Assembly: GCF_001570625.1 (NCBI RefSeq)
Contig: NZ_BBQT01000021.1
Coordinates: 1-64,000, forward strand
Length of the DNA: 64,000 bases
Direction of reading: 5' to 3'
From: Syntrophomonas wolfei subsp. methylbutyratica
GTDB lineage: Bacteria > Bacillota > Syntrophomonadia > Syntrophomonadales > Syntrophomonadaceae
Shown here: positions 41,831 through 50,853 of the stretch, piece after piece
How positions within the stretch are numbered: position 1 is the stretch's first letter
Layout of the letters: every line of letters starts with the position of its first letter
Notes under the pieces: generated by a model
What the model was told of the DNA's origin: nothing
The model's input: only the letters and a program-made list of their open reading frames with translations
The model's database searches: none
Position numbers and translations under genes: made by a program

Positions 41831-43711
41831 ATGTGTGGTTTTTTAGGGAATTATCATGGAGATAATGGTACCAATATTCCACTAAGATCACTTTTACATA
41901 AAGTTTTCCGTAGTTCTGATTGTGAATCATTCTATTTTGATAAAGAGGGGCGACTTGAGTTAGCTTATGTAAGCTCCTCTCTTATAGATATTAAGTCTGA
42001 AAAACAGCCTATATTAAACGAAACAAACGATATAGTTACAGTCTGTAGCGGAGCGATTTATAATTATATTGAGCTTACTAAGCTACTTAAGCAAAAAAAT
42101 CATAAATTTAAGTCTGAAGAACAACCGGAGATAATTCCCCACCTATATGAAGAATATGGGAAGGGTTTTCTGGATTATCTAAATGGAATGTATGCCTTAG
42201 CATTATGGGATGAAAAAAATGGACGGCTTATTCTTGCTCGTGATCGCCTGGGTATTAAATCGATGTACTATTCCATAAGCAACGGAAATGTTAGATTTGC
42301 CACTGAAATTAAACCGTTACTTCGATTCCCGGATATTTCTCTGGAAATTGACGTAATAGGACTTACGCAATATTTGTCCTATGGTTATACACTGGCACCG
42401 AGAACTGTGCTTAAAAATATACATAAGCTTCCGGCAGGGTGCTGGATGGCTATTGAAAATGGTACTATTACCAATGGAACCTACTGGGATTGTAATAATC
42501 CTGGGGAGCGGAAAACTGCATTTAAGGAGATTCAGACTGAATTACTAGAAGCATTTGATGCATCCATACAATTACATTTGAGAAGCGATGTTCCTGTCGG
42601 AGCTTGTTTATCTGGAGGCATCGATTCAGGATTGCTTGTAGCAAGGGCTTCATATTATTACCCTCACTTGAGGACATATACGCTAAGATTCACAGGTAGT
42701 CAATTTGATGAAAGTCCACTTGCTGAGCAGGTGGCCAGGAAATATGATACGAAACATAAAACATTTTCTGTTGATTCGGATGCTTTGATTAGTCTTCTGC
42801 CAAAAATGGTATGGTATTGCGATGAACCATTGGCTGATTCAGGATTATTACCCAATTTTATAATTAATCAGCTTGCGGCTGAGGATGGCGTAGGAGTAGT
42901 CTTGAATGGTGCCGGTGGGGATGAATTATTTGCGGGTTATACTTATTATTTTCCTAGTTCAATCGAAAAAAAGCTCTTGCAATTTCCATTGATGACCAAA
43001 GTATTATCCAACATATTTAAATTGCTTAACCCTGAAATTGCTAATAAATTAAACCGGGCTGTAGCATTCGAAACTAATCAAATAGAACATTATCTTGGGC
43101 ATATAACGGTAATGTCAAAGGAAAAAATAAATAAAATTATAAAAGGTATTGATTTAGAACAGGAATTACATGAAACGCGAAAAGCCTATGCAGAAAATTT
43201 TAGGGGAGATAGATTGAATTCCCTTCTATATGCCGATCTTAAGACTTACCTGACGGATAACTTAATGTTATTGCTTGATCGGACAAGTATGGCGCATTCT
43301 ATTGAAGCAAGGGGACCTTTTTTGGATTACTTGTTTGTAGAAAAAGTTATGGCAGTGCCAGGGAGTATTAAGACACCCGGCGGGGAACGCAAAGCGTTAC
43401 TTAAAGAAATATCCCGTCCTTTCTTACCGATGGCCGTGATTGAACAATCAAAGAGAGGTTTTAATTCACCGATCCAACAATGGATTAGAGGAAGATTAGG
43501 AGATTTAAGTGATAGAATCCTTCTTAGTAAAAGAACACTGCAACGACCATGGTGGAATGGCGATTATTTGAAAAAAATTGTTATGAACCCCAAGGCGAGA
43601 ACGTTATATTTTCACCAATTGTATACAATTTTTATGTTGGAGATCTGGTTTCGCATACACATGGATAACAGTTTACCTGAACCGCCAGATGTTTGGCTAG
43701 AGGATTTATAA
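41831..43711 (+). CDS. asnB: Asparagine synthase-like glutamine amidotransferase
   Basis: A 626-residue AsnB-family protein. The start is ATG 41831, which exposes Cys2 as the catalytic nucleophile (MCGFLGNYHG); GGAGA lies about 10 nt upstream. The N-terminal Ntn glutaminase domain (2-200) is followed by a PP-loop synthetase domain (ACLSGGIDSG around residue 258). Relatives in exopolysaccharide and exosortase loci amidate sugar carboxylates rather than aspartate; with UDP-sugar dehydrogenase two genes upstream, amidation of a uronate is a good hypothesis. It follows the heparinase gene by 2 bp. Confidence 0.8.
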   Translation: MCGFLGNYHGDNGTNIPLRSLLHKVFRSSDCESFYFDKEGRLELAYVSSSLIDIKSEKQPILNETNDIVTVCSGAIYNYIELTKLLKQKNHKFKSEEQPEIIPHLYEEYGKGFLDYLNGMYALALWDEKNGRLILARDRLGIKSMYYSISNGNVRFATEIKPLLRFPDISLEIDVIGLTQYLSYGYTLAPRTVLKNIHKLPAGCWMAIENGTITNGTYWDCNNPGERKTAFKEIQTELLEAFDASIQLHLRSDVPVGACLSGGIDSGLLVARASYYYPHLRTYTLRFTGSQFDESPLAEQVARKYDTKHKTFSVDSDALISLLPKMVWYCDEPLADSGLLPNFIINQLAAEDGVGVVLNGAGGDELFAGYTYYFPSSIEKKLLQFPLMTKVLSNIFKLLNPEIANKLNRAVAFETNQIEHYLGHITVMSKEKINKIIKGIDLEQELHETRKAYAENFRGDRLNSLLYADLKTYLTDNLMLLLDRTSMAHSIEARGPFLDYLFVEKVMAVPGSIKTPGGERKALLKEISRPFLPMAVIEQSKRGFNSPIQQWIRGRLGDLSDRILLSKRTLQRPWWNGDYLKKIVMNPKARTLYFHQLYTIFMLEIWFRIHMDNSLPEPPDVWLEDL

Positions 43712-44605
43712 ATGAAAGATACGAGTATTTCTGTGGTAATTCCTGTTTATAATCTTGAACACTATATTGGGACAACAATTGATAGTGTTTTAAATCAAAC
43801 AGTTCTACCTGATGAAGTTATCATTGTAGATGATGGTTCAACAGATAATTCAATTAGTGTCATAGAGGAATATATTAACAAGAACCCTGATAACTTTATC
43901 CGATTAGTTCGTCAAAAAAATTCCGGTCCAGGGGCTGCTCGAAATCGAGGAATCGAAGTAGCTCAAAGCGAGTGGATTGCGTTTTTAGATGGAGATGATA
44001 TTTGGTTACCGGAAAAAATCAACATGATACGCAAGGCTATTTCGCAATATCCTGATATTAGTATATTTACCCATGATGAATATGAAGTGGATATAGCGGG
44101 GAATGAGAAACTGAAACTTCTCCATAAATACTACGACAACCGAAAAGCACTTTTTCAACAGTTATATCGTGGATGTTTTTTATCTACTAGTTGCATGGTT
44201 GTTAAGAAAAGTGCTCTTATGGATGTTGGGGGCTTTAATATCAATCTTCCCTCTGCTCAGGATTATGATTTATGGCTTAAGCTTGCCAGGAATAATCATT
44301 TAGTTTTTATTCCAATTCCACTTGAGAAATACATATTACGAGCTGATAGTATTAGTTTTAATGCTGAAAAGAGATATAAATGTTCACTTGAAATCGCATA
44401 TTTTCATTCTGAACATCTCGCTCAGATAGTAGGAGGTACTAAAGCACGATGGCAACTCTTGCGGCAAGTATTTATTTGTCATTATAATGCTATTACGACA
44501 TTATTAAACCAACGTAAATATGTAGAGATGCTGGAAATATGTATAAGGTTACCGATAGAAATATTTAAGGTTATGCTAAAAAAACTCAAAAAGGAAAACA
44601 TATGA
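43712..44605 (+). CDS. GT2 family glycosyltransferase
   Basis: A 297-residue GT-A enzyme: VIPVYNLEHYIGTTIDS, VDDGSTDNS and FLDGDDIW (the DxD-type metal site) are clear. The segment GPGAARNRG is the usual acceptor-side element. It would add one sugar of the repeat unit on the cytoplasmic face. It begins one base after the AsnB stop and overlaps the next gene by 4 bp. The transferred sugar is not predictable. Confidence 0.85.
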   Translation: MKDTSISVVIPVYNLEHYIGTTIDSVLNQTVLPDEVIIVDDGSTDNSISVIEEYINKNPDNFIRLVRQKNSGPGAARNRGIEVAQSEWIAFLDGDDIWLPEKINMIRKAISQYPDISIFTHDEYEVDIAGNEKLKLLHKYYDNRKALFQQLYRGCFLSTSCMVVKKSALMDVGGFNINLPSAQDYDLWLKLARNNHLVFIPIPLEKYILRADSISFNAEKRYKCSLEIAYFHSEHLAQIVGGTKARWQLLRQVFICHYNAITTLLNQRKYVEMLEICIRLPIEIFKVMLKKLKKENI

Positions 44606-45456
44606 GAATTCGTAATACACTAGGTGCTTTCACTTCTTTATTAAGAAGTGTCAATATAATATCAAAGATTAATAAGAATTCTGTCAGAATAATAATATAT
44701 CATAACATATTACCGGAACATTTTAGTATACTGGAGAAGCAGTTACGGTATTTAAAGTTATATTATAATTTCTTAAATGATAGAAAATTCCGTGAAATAA
44801 TGGACGGGCAGAGTCAAACATCAACTAGAAATAATTTACTATTAACTTTTGATGATGGTTTTAAGTCGAACTTTACTGTTGCTAAGAAAATTTTGGATAC
44901 GTTGGGTATCAAGGCAATATTTTTTATTCCACCAGATTTTATCAATTGCATAGAGCGAAACCAACAGAAGGAATTTATTGCCCGGAATATATATGATGGA
45001 ATTGTTTCGGTTGATACAGTATCCGATGATGAGGAACCCATGAGTTGGGGAGATTTGGAATATCTATTGGAGCATGGACATACTATTGGCTCCCATACCC
45101 GGACCCATAAAAGACTATCTGAAATTAAGGATACTGCTGAACTCGAAGATGAGATTGCTGGGGCAGGAGATATTTTGCAAAAAACCCTGGGCATATCTAT
45201 TGAGCATTTTGCTTATCCTTTTGGGGATATAAACAGTATTAACTCTCAGGCCCTGGCTATAGCTGGAAAACGCTATCGATATATTTTTTCGGGGGTAAGG
45301 GGTTTTAACAATACTTATGTTAGTCCTAGAGCAATTAGGCGTGATGTTATTTCCTTGGATGACTTGTTATCGTATAACCATTTTATTTTGGAAGGTGGGC
45401 TCGATCTCTACTACTATTATGACCGCAAACTACTGAATTCTATGATTAGAGACTAA
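44602..45456 (+). CDS. Polysaccharide deacetylase (NodB-type, CE4)
   Basis: A 284-residue carbohydrate esterase 4 protein: LTFDDGFKSN has the catalytic and metal Asp, IGSHTRTHKRL the metal His pair, and HFAYPFGD a later motif. Related membrane- or cytoplasm-located deacetylases work on polyprenyl-linked or polymer amino sugars. It is the second deacetylase in the cluster besides 33888. No signal peptide is seen. Overlap with the GT2 suggests coupled translation. Confidence 0.8.
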   Translation: MRIRNTLGAFTSLLRSVNIISKINKNSVRIIIYHNILPEHFSILEKQLRYLKLYYNFLNDRKFREIMDGQSQTSTRNNLLLTFDDGFKSNFTVAKKILDTLGIKAIFFIPPDFINCIERNQQKEFIARNIYDGIVSVDTVSDDEEPMSWGDLEYLLEHGHTIGSHTRTHKRLSEIKDTAELEDEIAGAGDILQKTLGISIEHFAYPFGDINSINSQALAIAGKRYRYIFSGVRGFNNTYVSPRAIRRDVISLDDLLSYNHFILEGGLDLYYYYDRKLLNSMIRD

Positions 45457-45524
45457 TATGAGAGGCAATTAATGTAAGGCTTAGGCAATAGATATAATCT
45501 GTGGTGAGAGGGAAGAAAGATTTT

Positions 45525-46298
45525 ATGGGGGATAACAACAAAGATTGGCTTTTGCCAGAAAAAATGTTGGGGAATCAAAAAACAATTCAAACCAGGATGT
45601 CGGCGGGCGAGATTTCAGAGGAGCTTGGTAAAAATGATTTTGGTGCTTATTATGCTCTTTTAAATGATTTACCGGTTGCACAGAGATGGATAGAACAGCA
45701 TAACATGACGGATTTACTAGCGAAAGCATATATTAAAAATTTTCATAATGAGTTTAAAAGGGCTCAGAGTATCTTGGATGTGGGTTGTGGAGCCGGTTTT
45801 ATTACTAAATGTATTAAAGAAGCATATCCCTTAGTATATGTTGTGGGTGTGGATTTGGCTGAAGATGCTATTAAATATGCTAACAAAAGTTTTTCGAATG
45901 TAGTGTTTATTCAGCAAGCTATAGATTGTAATTTTAATATGAAGGATACTTTTGACATAATTCACACCAGAGAATTTTACCCCTTTTCAAGAACTAATGA
46001 TTACGAGTATATTTGCGGAATATTAACTGCCCTGTTGAGAAACCTGAATACCCCCGGAGAATTGCTTATAGTTGGTAGCACAGCACCTGAGCATTTAAAT
46101 TACAGTATATTTGGCTTTGTGGATAGAATTAGAAGAGATTCCAGATTTAATAATTGCAAAATACAGCAAAGAAGAATCATCAAAACAAAGGTAGTCCACT
46201 TATTAGGAAGTAATCCTGTAGCCGGGTTAATCAGTATGTGCCTTGACCATCTGCAAGGGAGTCATGCAGGATGCCTTTTATTTGAGAAAAAGTTTTGA
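45525..46298 (+). CDS. SAM-dependent methyltransferase
   Basis: A 257-residue class I methyltransferase: ILDVGCGAGFITK binds SAM and VVGVDLAEDAIKYA follows. The start ATG 45525 is preceded by GAGGGAAGAAAG; an upstream GTG (45501) is less well placed. The later DIIHTREFYPF replaces the usual post-I sequence, so the substrate pocket is individual. It probably O- or N-methylates a sugar of the glycan. Two small hairpins follow the stop codon. Confidence 0.68.
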   Translation: MGDNNKDWLLPEKMLGNQKTIQTRMSAGEISEELGKNDFGAYYALLNDLPVAQRWIEQHNMTDLLAKAYIKNFHNEFKRAQSILDVGCGAGFITKCIKEAYPLVYVVGVDLAEDAIKYANKSFSNVVFIQQAIDCNFNMKDTFDIIHTREFYPFSRTNDYEYICGILTALLRNLNTPGELLIVGSTAPEHLNYSIFGFVDRIRRDSRFNNCKIQQRRIIKTKVVHLLGSNPVAGLISMCLDHLQGSHAGCLLFEKKF

Positions 46299-46299
46299 A

Positions 46300-46334
46300 T
46301 GCGTATAATTAAATACGCAGCGGATTAATATCCG
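46300..46334. repeat. Two tandem small hairpins
   Basis: TGCGTAT (46300-46306) pairs with ATACGCA (46313-46319), and CGGAT with ATCCG lies directly after (46321-46334). There is no T-tract, so it is not a standard terminator. It sits in the 66-bp gap before the PLP/FemAB fusion and could be an mRNA processing or stability element. Confidence 0.5.
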
Positions 46335-46364
46335 AAGATAAAACCAAAGGAATAGATTTTTATT

Positions 46365-48476
46365 ATGATAACAACTGCTCCTTTACCTGAAGTAAAAATA
46401 CTAATCCGTGCTTTAAATAGATTTAATATCCAGGACCAAGATCTGGCTAAACCATGGGCTAGAAAGGGAGATATTGCATTCTGGTTTTCTCGTTCAGCCT
46501 GGGCAATGAAGGCAATTGTTTTATGGTGGGAAATGTACCATAAAACAATTGCGCCTTTAGTTTGGTTGCCGGATTATTTTTGTAATGAATCGTTGTGGCC
46601 ATTGAGGCATTCATCAGCAAAATTAGTTTTTTACCCGATTGATTCCAATCTGATGCCCGATTGGGATAAATGCCATGAATTAGCCCAATTAAGCCGGCCC
46701 GACATTTTTTTTCAGGTCCATTATTTTGGCTATCCTTCCGAAGCACGTCAAGCTCGATTATTCTGCAATGAGAACAATTCCATTCTGGTAGAAGATTCTG
46801 CTCATGTGTTACTTCCAATAAGGGGAATTGGAGAATTTGGGGATTTTGTTTTTTATAGTCCTCATAAATTGCTTTCAATACCAGATGGAGCGGTATTGCT
46901 CCTTCGTACCACAAGCAATTTTTTTAGCAAGAGTAACTTGGATAAGAATTTACAGATTATGCAAAAGGTTATTGAACAATTAGGCGATACATCTCCTTCT
47001 CCCTGGTGGTGGCTTACCAAGCGTCTTATTCAGAAGCTGCCATTTTATAATTGGTTTAGACTTCGCCCCAATAAAGTTGAATTTTTAGAAGATTCAGTTT
47101 CTAGTGCTTATATTGCAAAAAGCAAAATGAGTAAGTTTAGTCGCAGAATTCTGTTGCAAATAGCAAGTCAATTACCAGAAATAATACAGAAACGGCAAGA
47201 AAATGATGCAATCACAAAGCTATTGCTTGGACAAAAATATGGATTGGAACCTCTAAAAATGCCTACTGAAAAAGCAACACCCTATCTTACAGTTTTTCAA
47301 TTGTCTGATGCACGAACATCGGCAGAAATGTTTAGAAAAATTATTAAAAATGGTCATAATGTGACAAGTTGGCCGGACATAGCTCCAGAGGTAATGAGCA
47401 AGCCTGCTGAACACGAAAAAGCTATATACAAGAGACAGACAACATTAACCTTTCCGATTCACCAATCCATAAAGCCAATTCACCTTATAAAAGAATACTC
47501 CATCTCTAGTAATGAAAAACCTGTATGCGCTGAGCAATACAACATTATTTGGGATGAGTGTAATCAATCTAAATGGGAAAATAGTCTTATGGCAGTTGGT
47601 AAATCCAACTTGCTACAATCTTGGGCCTATGGTGAAGCAAAGGCAGAAGTCGAAGGTTGGAAGGTTCATCGGGGAATGATTCAGAAATCTGGTTCAAATA
47701 TTGCTATGTGTCAAGCATTGGTGAAAAGTTTACCATTCGTTGAGATAATTCGCATAAATCGTGGACCGTTATGGTTACGTAATCCTGAAGCCAGCGAAGA
47801 AATAAGTATGGTTCTTAAATTAATTATTGGGCAGCACCGATGGAATAAAAAGAAGGTATTATTAATTGCTCCTGAACTAAATGACCAGGCTGGGAACCTG
47901 GTAAGTTTGTTTAATGCCAGATATCATAAATATGGTAAAGAATGCTGGTGTTCGGCTTGGTTGGATTTGCAAAAAACAGAAGGTGAATTAAGGCGTGGAT
48001 TAAATGGAAAGTGGCGTAATATGGTAAGCTTTGCTGAAAGGGCCGGACTTGTTTTTAAAATAAGCCATACTGATGAAGACTTTTTTGGGTTAATGGATAA
48101 ATACCAACAGCAGATGTTGGAAAGAAATTTTAAAGGAATTTCCATTAATCTATTAATTGCTTTAAGAAAGCAAGGTGATTCTCGACAACTCCTGGTAATG
48201 CAAGCAATTTATAATGAAACGCCAGTGGCAGGTTTAATAATTGCCAAACATGGACTTGCTTGTACCTATTTAGTAGGCTGGAATAGTACTGAAGGACGTC
48301 AACAGAAGGCTAATAATTTTTTGCTTTGGAATTCTTTGCTGGAAATGAAGAGTCGCGGATGCCTGTGGTTTGATCTTGGCGGTATAGATGAAGTTAATAC
48401 CCCTGATATAGCCCGGTTTAAACGAGGTTTAAATGGACAGGAGTATAGATTGGTCGGTGAATATTTTTGCATATAA
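46365..48476 (+). CDS. Fusion: DegT-like PLP transferase plus FemAB/GNAT acyltransferase
   Basis: A 703-residue protein combining two families. Residues about 25-370 look like a DegT/DnrJ PLP-dependent aminotransferase: VEDSAH (142-147) and YSPHKLLSIPDGAV with putative Schiff-base lysine K168. Residues about 390-700 resemble FemAB/BioF2-type GNAT transferases (LQSWAYGEAKAEVEGWK at the start, WFDLGGID and RFKRGLNG at the end), which attach amino acids or acyl groups to amines. A fused enzyme could install an amine and acylate it, or use one half as a binding domain. FemAB-like proteins are also standard in XrtA-type exopolysaccharide loci. Function is inferred. Confidence 0.7.
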   Translation: MITTAPLPEVKILIRALNRFNIQDQDLAKPWARKGDIAFWFSRSAWAMKAIVLWWEMYHKTIAPLVWLPDYFCNESLWPLRHSSAKLVFYPIDSNLMPDWDKCHELAQLSRPDIFFQVHYFGYPSEARQARLFCNENNSILVEDSAHVLLPIRGIGEFGDFVFYSPHKLLSIPDGAVLLLRTTSNFFSKSNLDKNLQIMQKVIEQLGDTSPSPWWWLTKRLIQKLPFYNWFRLRPNKVEFLEDSVSSAYIAKSKMSKFSRRILLQIASQLPEIIQKRQENDAITKLLLGQKYGLEPLKMPTEKATPYLTVFQLSDARTSAEMFRKIIKNGHNVTSWPDIAPEVMSKPAEHEKAIYKRQTTLTFPIHQSIKPIHLIKEYSISSNEKPVCAEQYNIIWDECNQSKWENSLMAVGKSNLLQSWAYGEAKAEVEGWKVHRGMIQKSGSNIAMCQALVKSLPFVEIIRINRGPLWLRNPEASEEISMVLKLIIGQHRWNKKKVLLIAPELNDQAGNLVSLFNARYHKYGKECWCSAWLDLQKTEGELRRGLNGKWRNMVSFAERAGLVFKISHTDEDFFGLMDKYQQQMLERNFKGISINLLIALRKQGDSRQLLVMQAIYNETPVAGLIIAKHGLACTYLVGWNSTEGRQQKANNFLLWNSLLEMKSRGCLWFDLGGIDEVNTPDIARFKRGLNGQEYRLVGEYFCI

Positions 48477-49762
48477 ACACCAAGAAAGTTTTCGCTTTAT
48501 TTTTATGGATATTTATTCTACAGTTTTCTATTCTTCTAATCCATTCAGTTTTTGGGGATAGATTAATAAAGGTAATATCTTTTGTTATGCTGGTTATATT
48601 AGGAAGGTATTATAGAGTAGTAGGCAAAGAAACCAGAATCCTAATTTTATATTTGCTGTTGTTTACGATAACTTGTTTGTCTAGTTTAATATTTGACCCG
48701 TTAGGCGTAGTTCAGACCATTAAAGTTTTCTGGCCATGTGTTATTCTACCATTAATATTGTTAAAAATGCGACCCAATGAAACTAATATTAATTTGTTAT
48801 TAAAAATTCCGTTGACCTTGGGAGTTATTTTTTCACTTCAATCAATTGCCCTTTTCATTGTGATATTTTTTGATTTACCGTTGGAACCACATTATATATT
48901 TCTCGAAAAATTACAGAATATGCCTGAACTTAGCTATGGCATTTTAGGTTATGCCAATGCCTACCAATATGGATTCGATGGAAGTCGTATATTAAGAGCA
49001 CAATCTTGGTTTATAGAACCGTCCAAATTTGCAGCCTTTTTACTATTCCCGGTATTGGTTTCTTTTGGATATTACTTGCGTACGCGAAGAAGGAAGTATT
49101 TGCGAATATTTTTAGTGTGTATTATCGGATTTCTTATTACTTTTTCTATGGCCGGATTCTTTGGCTTAATTTTTGCTATTCTTTTTATTATTTTAATGCG
49201 TCTATTTAAAAAATCAATTAATTCAAACATACTGATAAGGTATTTTGTCCCAGTTATTGTTTGTGGTTTGTTTTTTGTAGTAGCAGTATCAGTGCTAAAT
49301 TATTCCAATCAGCTTTACGAAAATACTATTGGAAGTCAATCTAGGATTGAAAAGGTATTAAGTAGGGACCCTGGATCACAAAAAATACTTCGAGATGCAT
49401 CAAACTTGAATATCACCGTTGATACAATTAAACAGAATCCCTTTGGGGTTGGTCTTGCCCATACTTTGGGAGAATCTAAGCTAACTAGTCCTAATGCATT
49501 AGTTTATTGGGTTGCGGCAGGTGGAGTCGCGGCGTTTTGTATATTAATATTGTTATATTTATCGTTGTATTATTTCTATTTATCTCCGTTATTAACATCA
49601 AATAATTCAGTATATTGGTCTGTAGCTGCGGCATTTATTGGAATGACAGTTCAAGGATTATCGTATGGAACCTGGATGGATCCGTTCTATATGTATGTTC
49701 TGGCAGTAATGATTTTATGCAACAATCTTTGGAAAAATCAAAAACGAATTAAAATAGATTAA
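48467..49762 (+). CDS. Wzy/O-antigen-ligase-like polymerase
   Basis: A 431-residue membrane protein with about 11 hydrophobic segments and a larger external loop around residues 285-335. The pattern WFIEPSKFAAFLLFPVL and the loop Arg residues (SQSRIEKVLSRD) resemble O-antigen polymerase/ligase proteins. It would polymerise Wzx-exported repeat units outside the membrane. The start is TTG 48467 overlapping the fusion gene by 10 bp. It is followed by a 140-bp stretch without a gene. Confidence 0.78.
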   Translation: MHINTKKVFALFLWIFILQFSILLIHSVFGDRLIKVISFVMLVILGRYYRVVGKETRILILYLLLFTITCLSSLIFDPLGVVQTIKVFWPCVILPLILLKMRPNETNINLLLKIPLTLGVIFSLQSIALFIVIFFDLPLEPHYIFLEKLQNMPELSYGILGYANAYQYGFDGSRILRAQSWFIEPSKFAAFLLFPVLVSFGYYLRTRRRKYLRIFLVCIIGFLITFSMAGFFGLIFAILFIILMRLFKKSINSNILIRYFVPVIVCGLFFVVAVSVLNYSNQLYENTIGSQSRIEKVLSRDPGSQKILRDASNLNITVDTIKQNPFGVGLAHTLGESKLTSPNALVYWVAAGGVAAFCILILLYLSLYYFYLSPLLTSNNSVYWSVAAAFIGMTVQGLSYGTWMDPFYMYVLAVMILCNNLWKNQKRIKID

Positions 49763-49902
49763 AATCAAGGGTGGCCAAAATTATCTTTAAACCGTGACCG
49801 AGGTTGCATTTTTATTACATCCTCAAAATCCATTTTTTTAAGAGTCACATTTAACTACAGTAGGGATGATATTGGAAATAATTATTTCGGGTGGTAATAG
49901 TG

Positions 49903-50853
49903 GTGAATAAAATTATTGCGATTGCCTGTGTAACAGGTGCAACGGGCATGGTAGGTTCAAAAATAGTTCAACACTTACTTGCTCACGGATATCAGGTAAG
50001 GGTATTAACACGGAAAACCAATTATCATGATTCTAAGGTTACTGTATTTCGAGGTGGGCTTGAAGATGAAGAAGTCCTGAAAAGGTTTTTGAAAGATGCC
50101 AATCTCCTGTTCCATTGTGCAGCTGAAATCCATGATGAATCTAAAATGTGGGCAACCAATGTTAAGGGAACTGAGAATTTGCTAAATTGTACTAGAGACA
50201 ATAATATTCAATATTTATGTTATATAAGCACTTGTGTAGTTGTTGGGAAAACCGATCAAATCAAAGTTACTGAAAATACTCCTTGTAATCCACAAGATAT
50301 ATATGAAAAGAGCAAATGTACTGCTGAGCAAATGGTAGCCCAAGGTATAGATGGATGTCGTGTTATTATTCTGCGTCCGACAGAAATATTTGATGAGAGC
50401 AGACCAGGTGCTATCGAGTTGCCTATGCGTAATTCATGGATGGATCGAATCAAATTATTTATTAAGGGTGGAGAATGCATTCATTTAATTCATGCAGACA
50501 ATGTTGCAGCAGCTGCAATATATTTTATTTCTTATCCATTTGAGAAAACTCAATGCTATTTTGTCTCATGTGATGAAGACCCCCTAAATACACTCGCAGG
50601 TCTTTGGGCATTTTATGATACCATAAAAAATGGCCGTAATAGTGAAAACATAATACCCAAGAGGCATTTACCCATAATAATTCCACATCTGCTAAGACAA
50701 ATCTGGCGTGGAAAAGGGAATAAAGGGAATGTGAAATATTCCTCTGAAAAGCTTCTCTCCACAGGTTTTGTTTTTCCTCTTGGCTTAGATAGTGCTATAA
50801 AAAAGGTGATATTAGAAAAGGGGGCTAAAAATTATAAAAATACTGAATGTTAA
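49903..50853 (+). CDS. NAD-dependent epimerase/reductase (extended SDR)
   Basis: A 316-residue extended SDR: VTGATGMVGSKIV binds NAD(P), ISTCVVVG is the Ser/Thr motif and YEKSK the catalytic Tyr/Lys. It resembles nucleoside-diphosphate-sugar epimerases. GTG 49903 is the preferred start, with GGGTGG 8 nt upstream; GTG 49891 and 49900 are alternatives. Its 3' end contains the ribosome binding site and probable start region of the next glycosyltransferase. Confidence 0.7.
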   Translation: MNKIIAIACVTGATGMVGSKIVQHLLAHGYQVRVLTRKTNYHDSKVTVFRGGLEDEEVLKRFLKDANLLFHCAAEIHDESKMWATNVKGTENLLNCTRDNNIQYLCYISTCVVVGKTDQIKVTENTPCNPQDIYEKSKCTAEQMVAQGIDGCRVIILRPTEIFDESRPGAIELPMRNSWMDRIKLFIKGGECIHLIHADNVAAAAIYFISYPFEKTQCYFVSCDEDPLNTLAGLWAFYDTIKNGRNSENIIPKRHLPIIIPHLLRQIWRGKGNKGNVKYSSEKLLSTGFVFPLGLDSAIKKVILEKGAKNYKNTEC

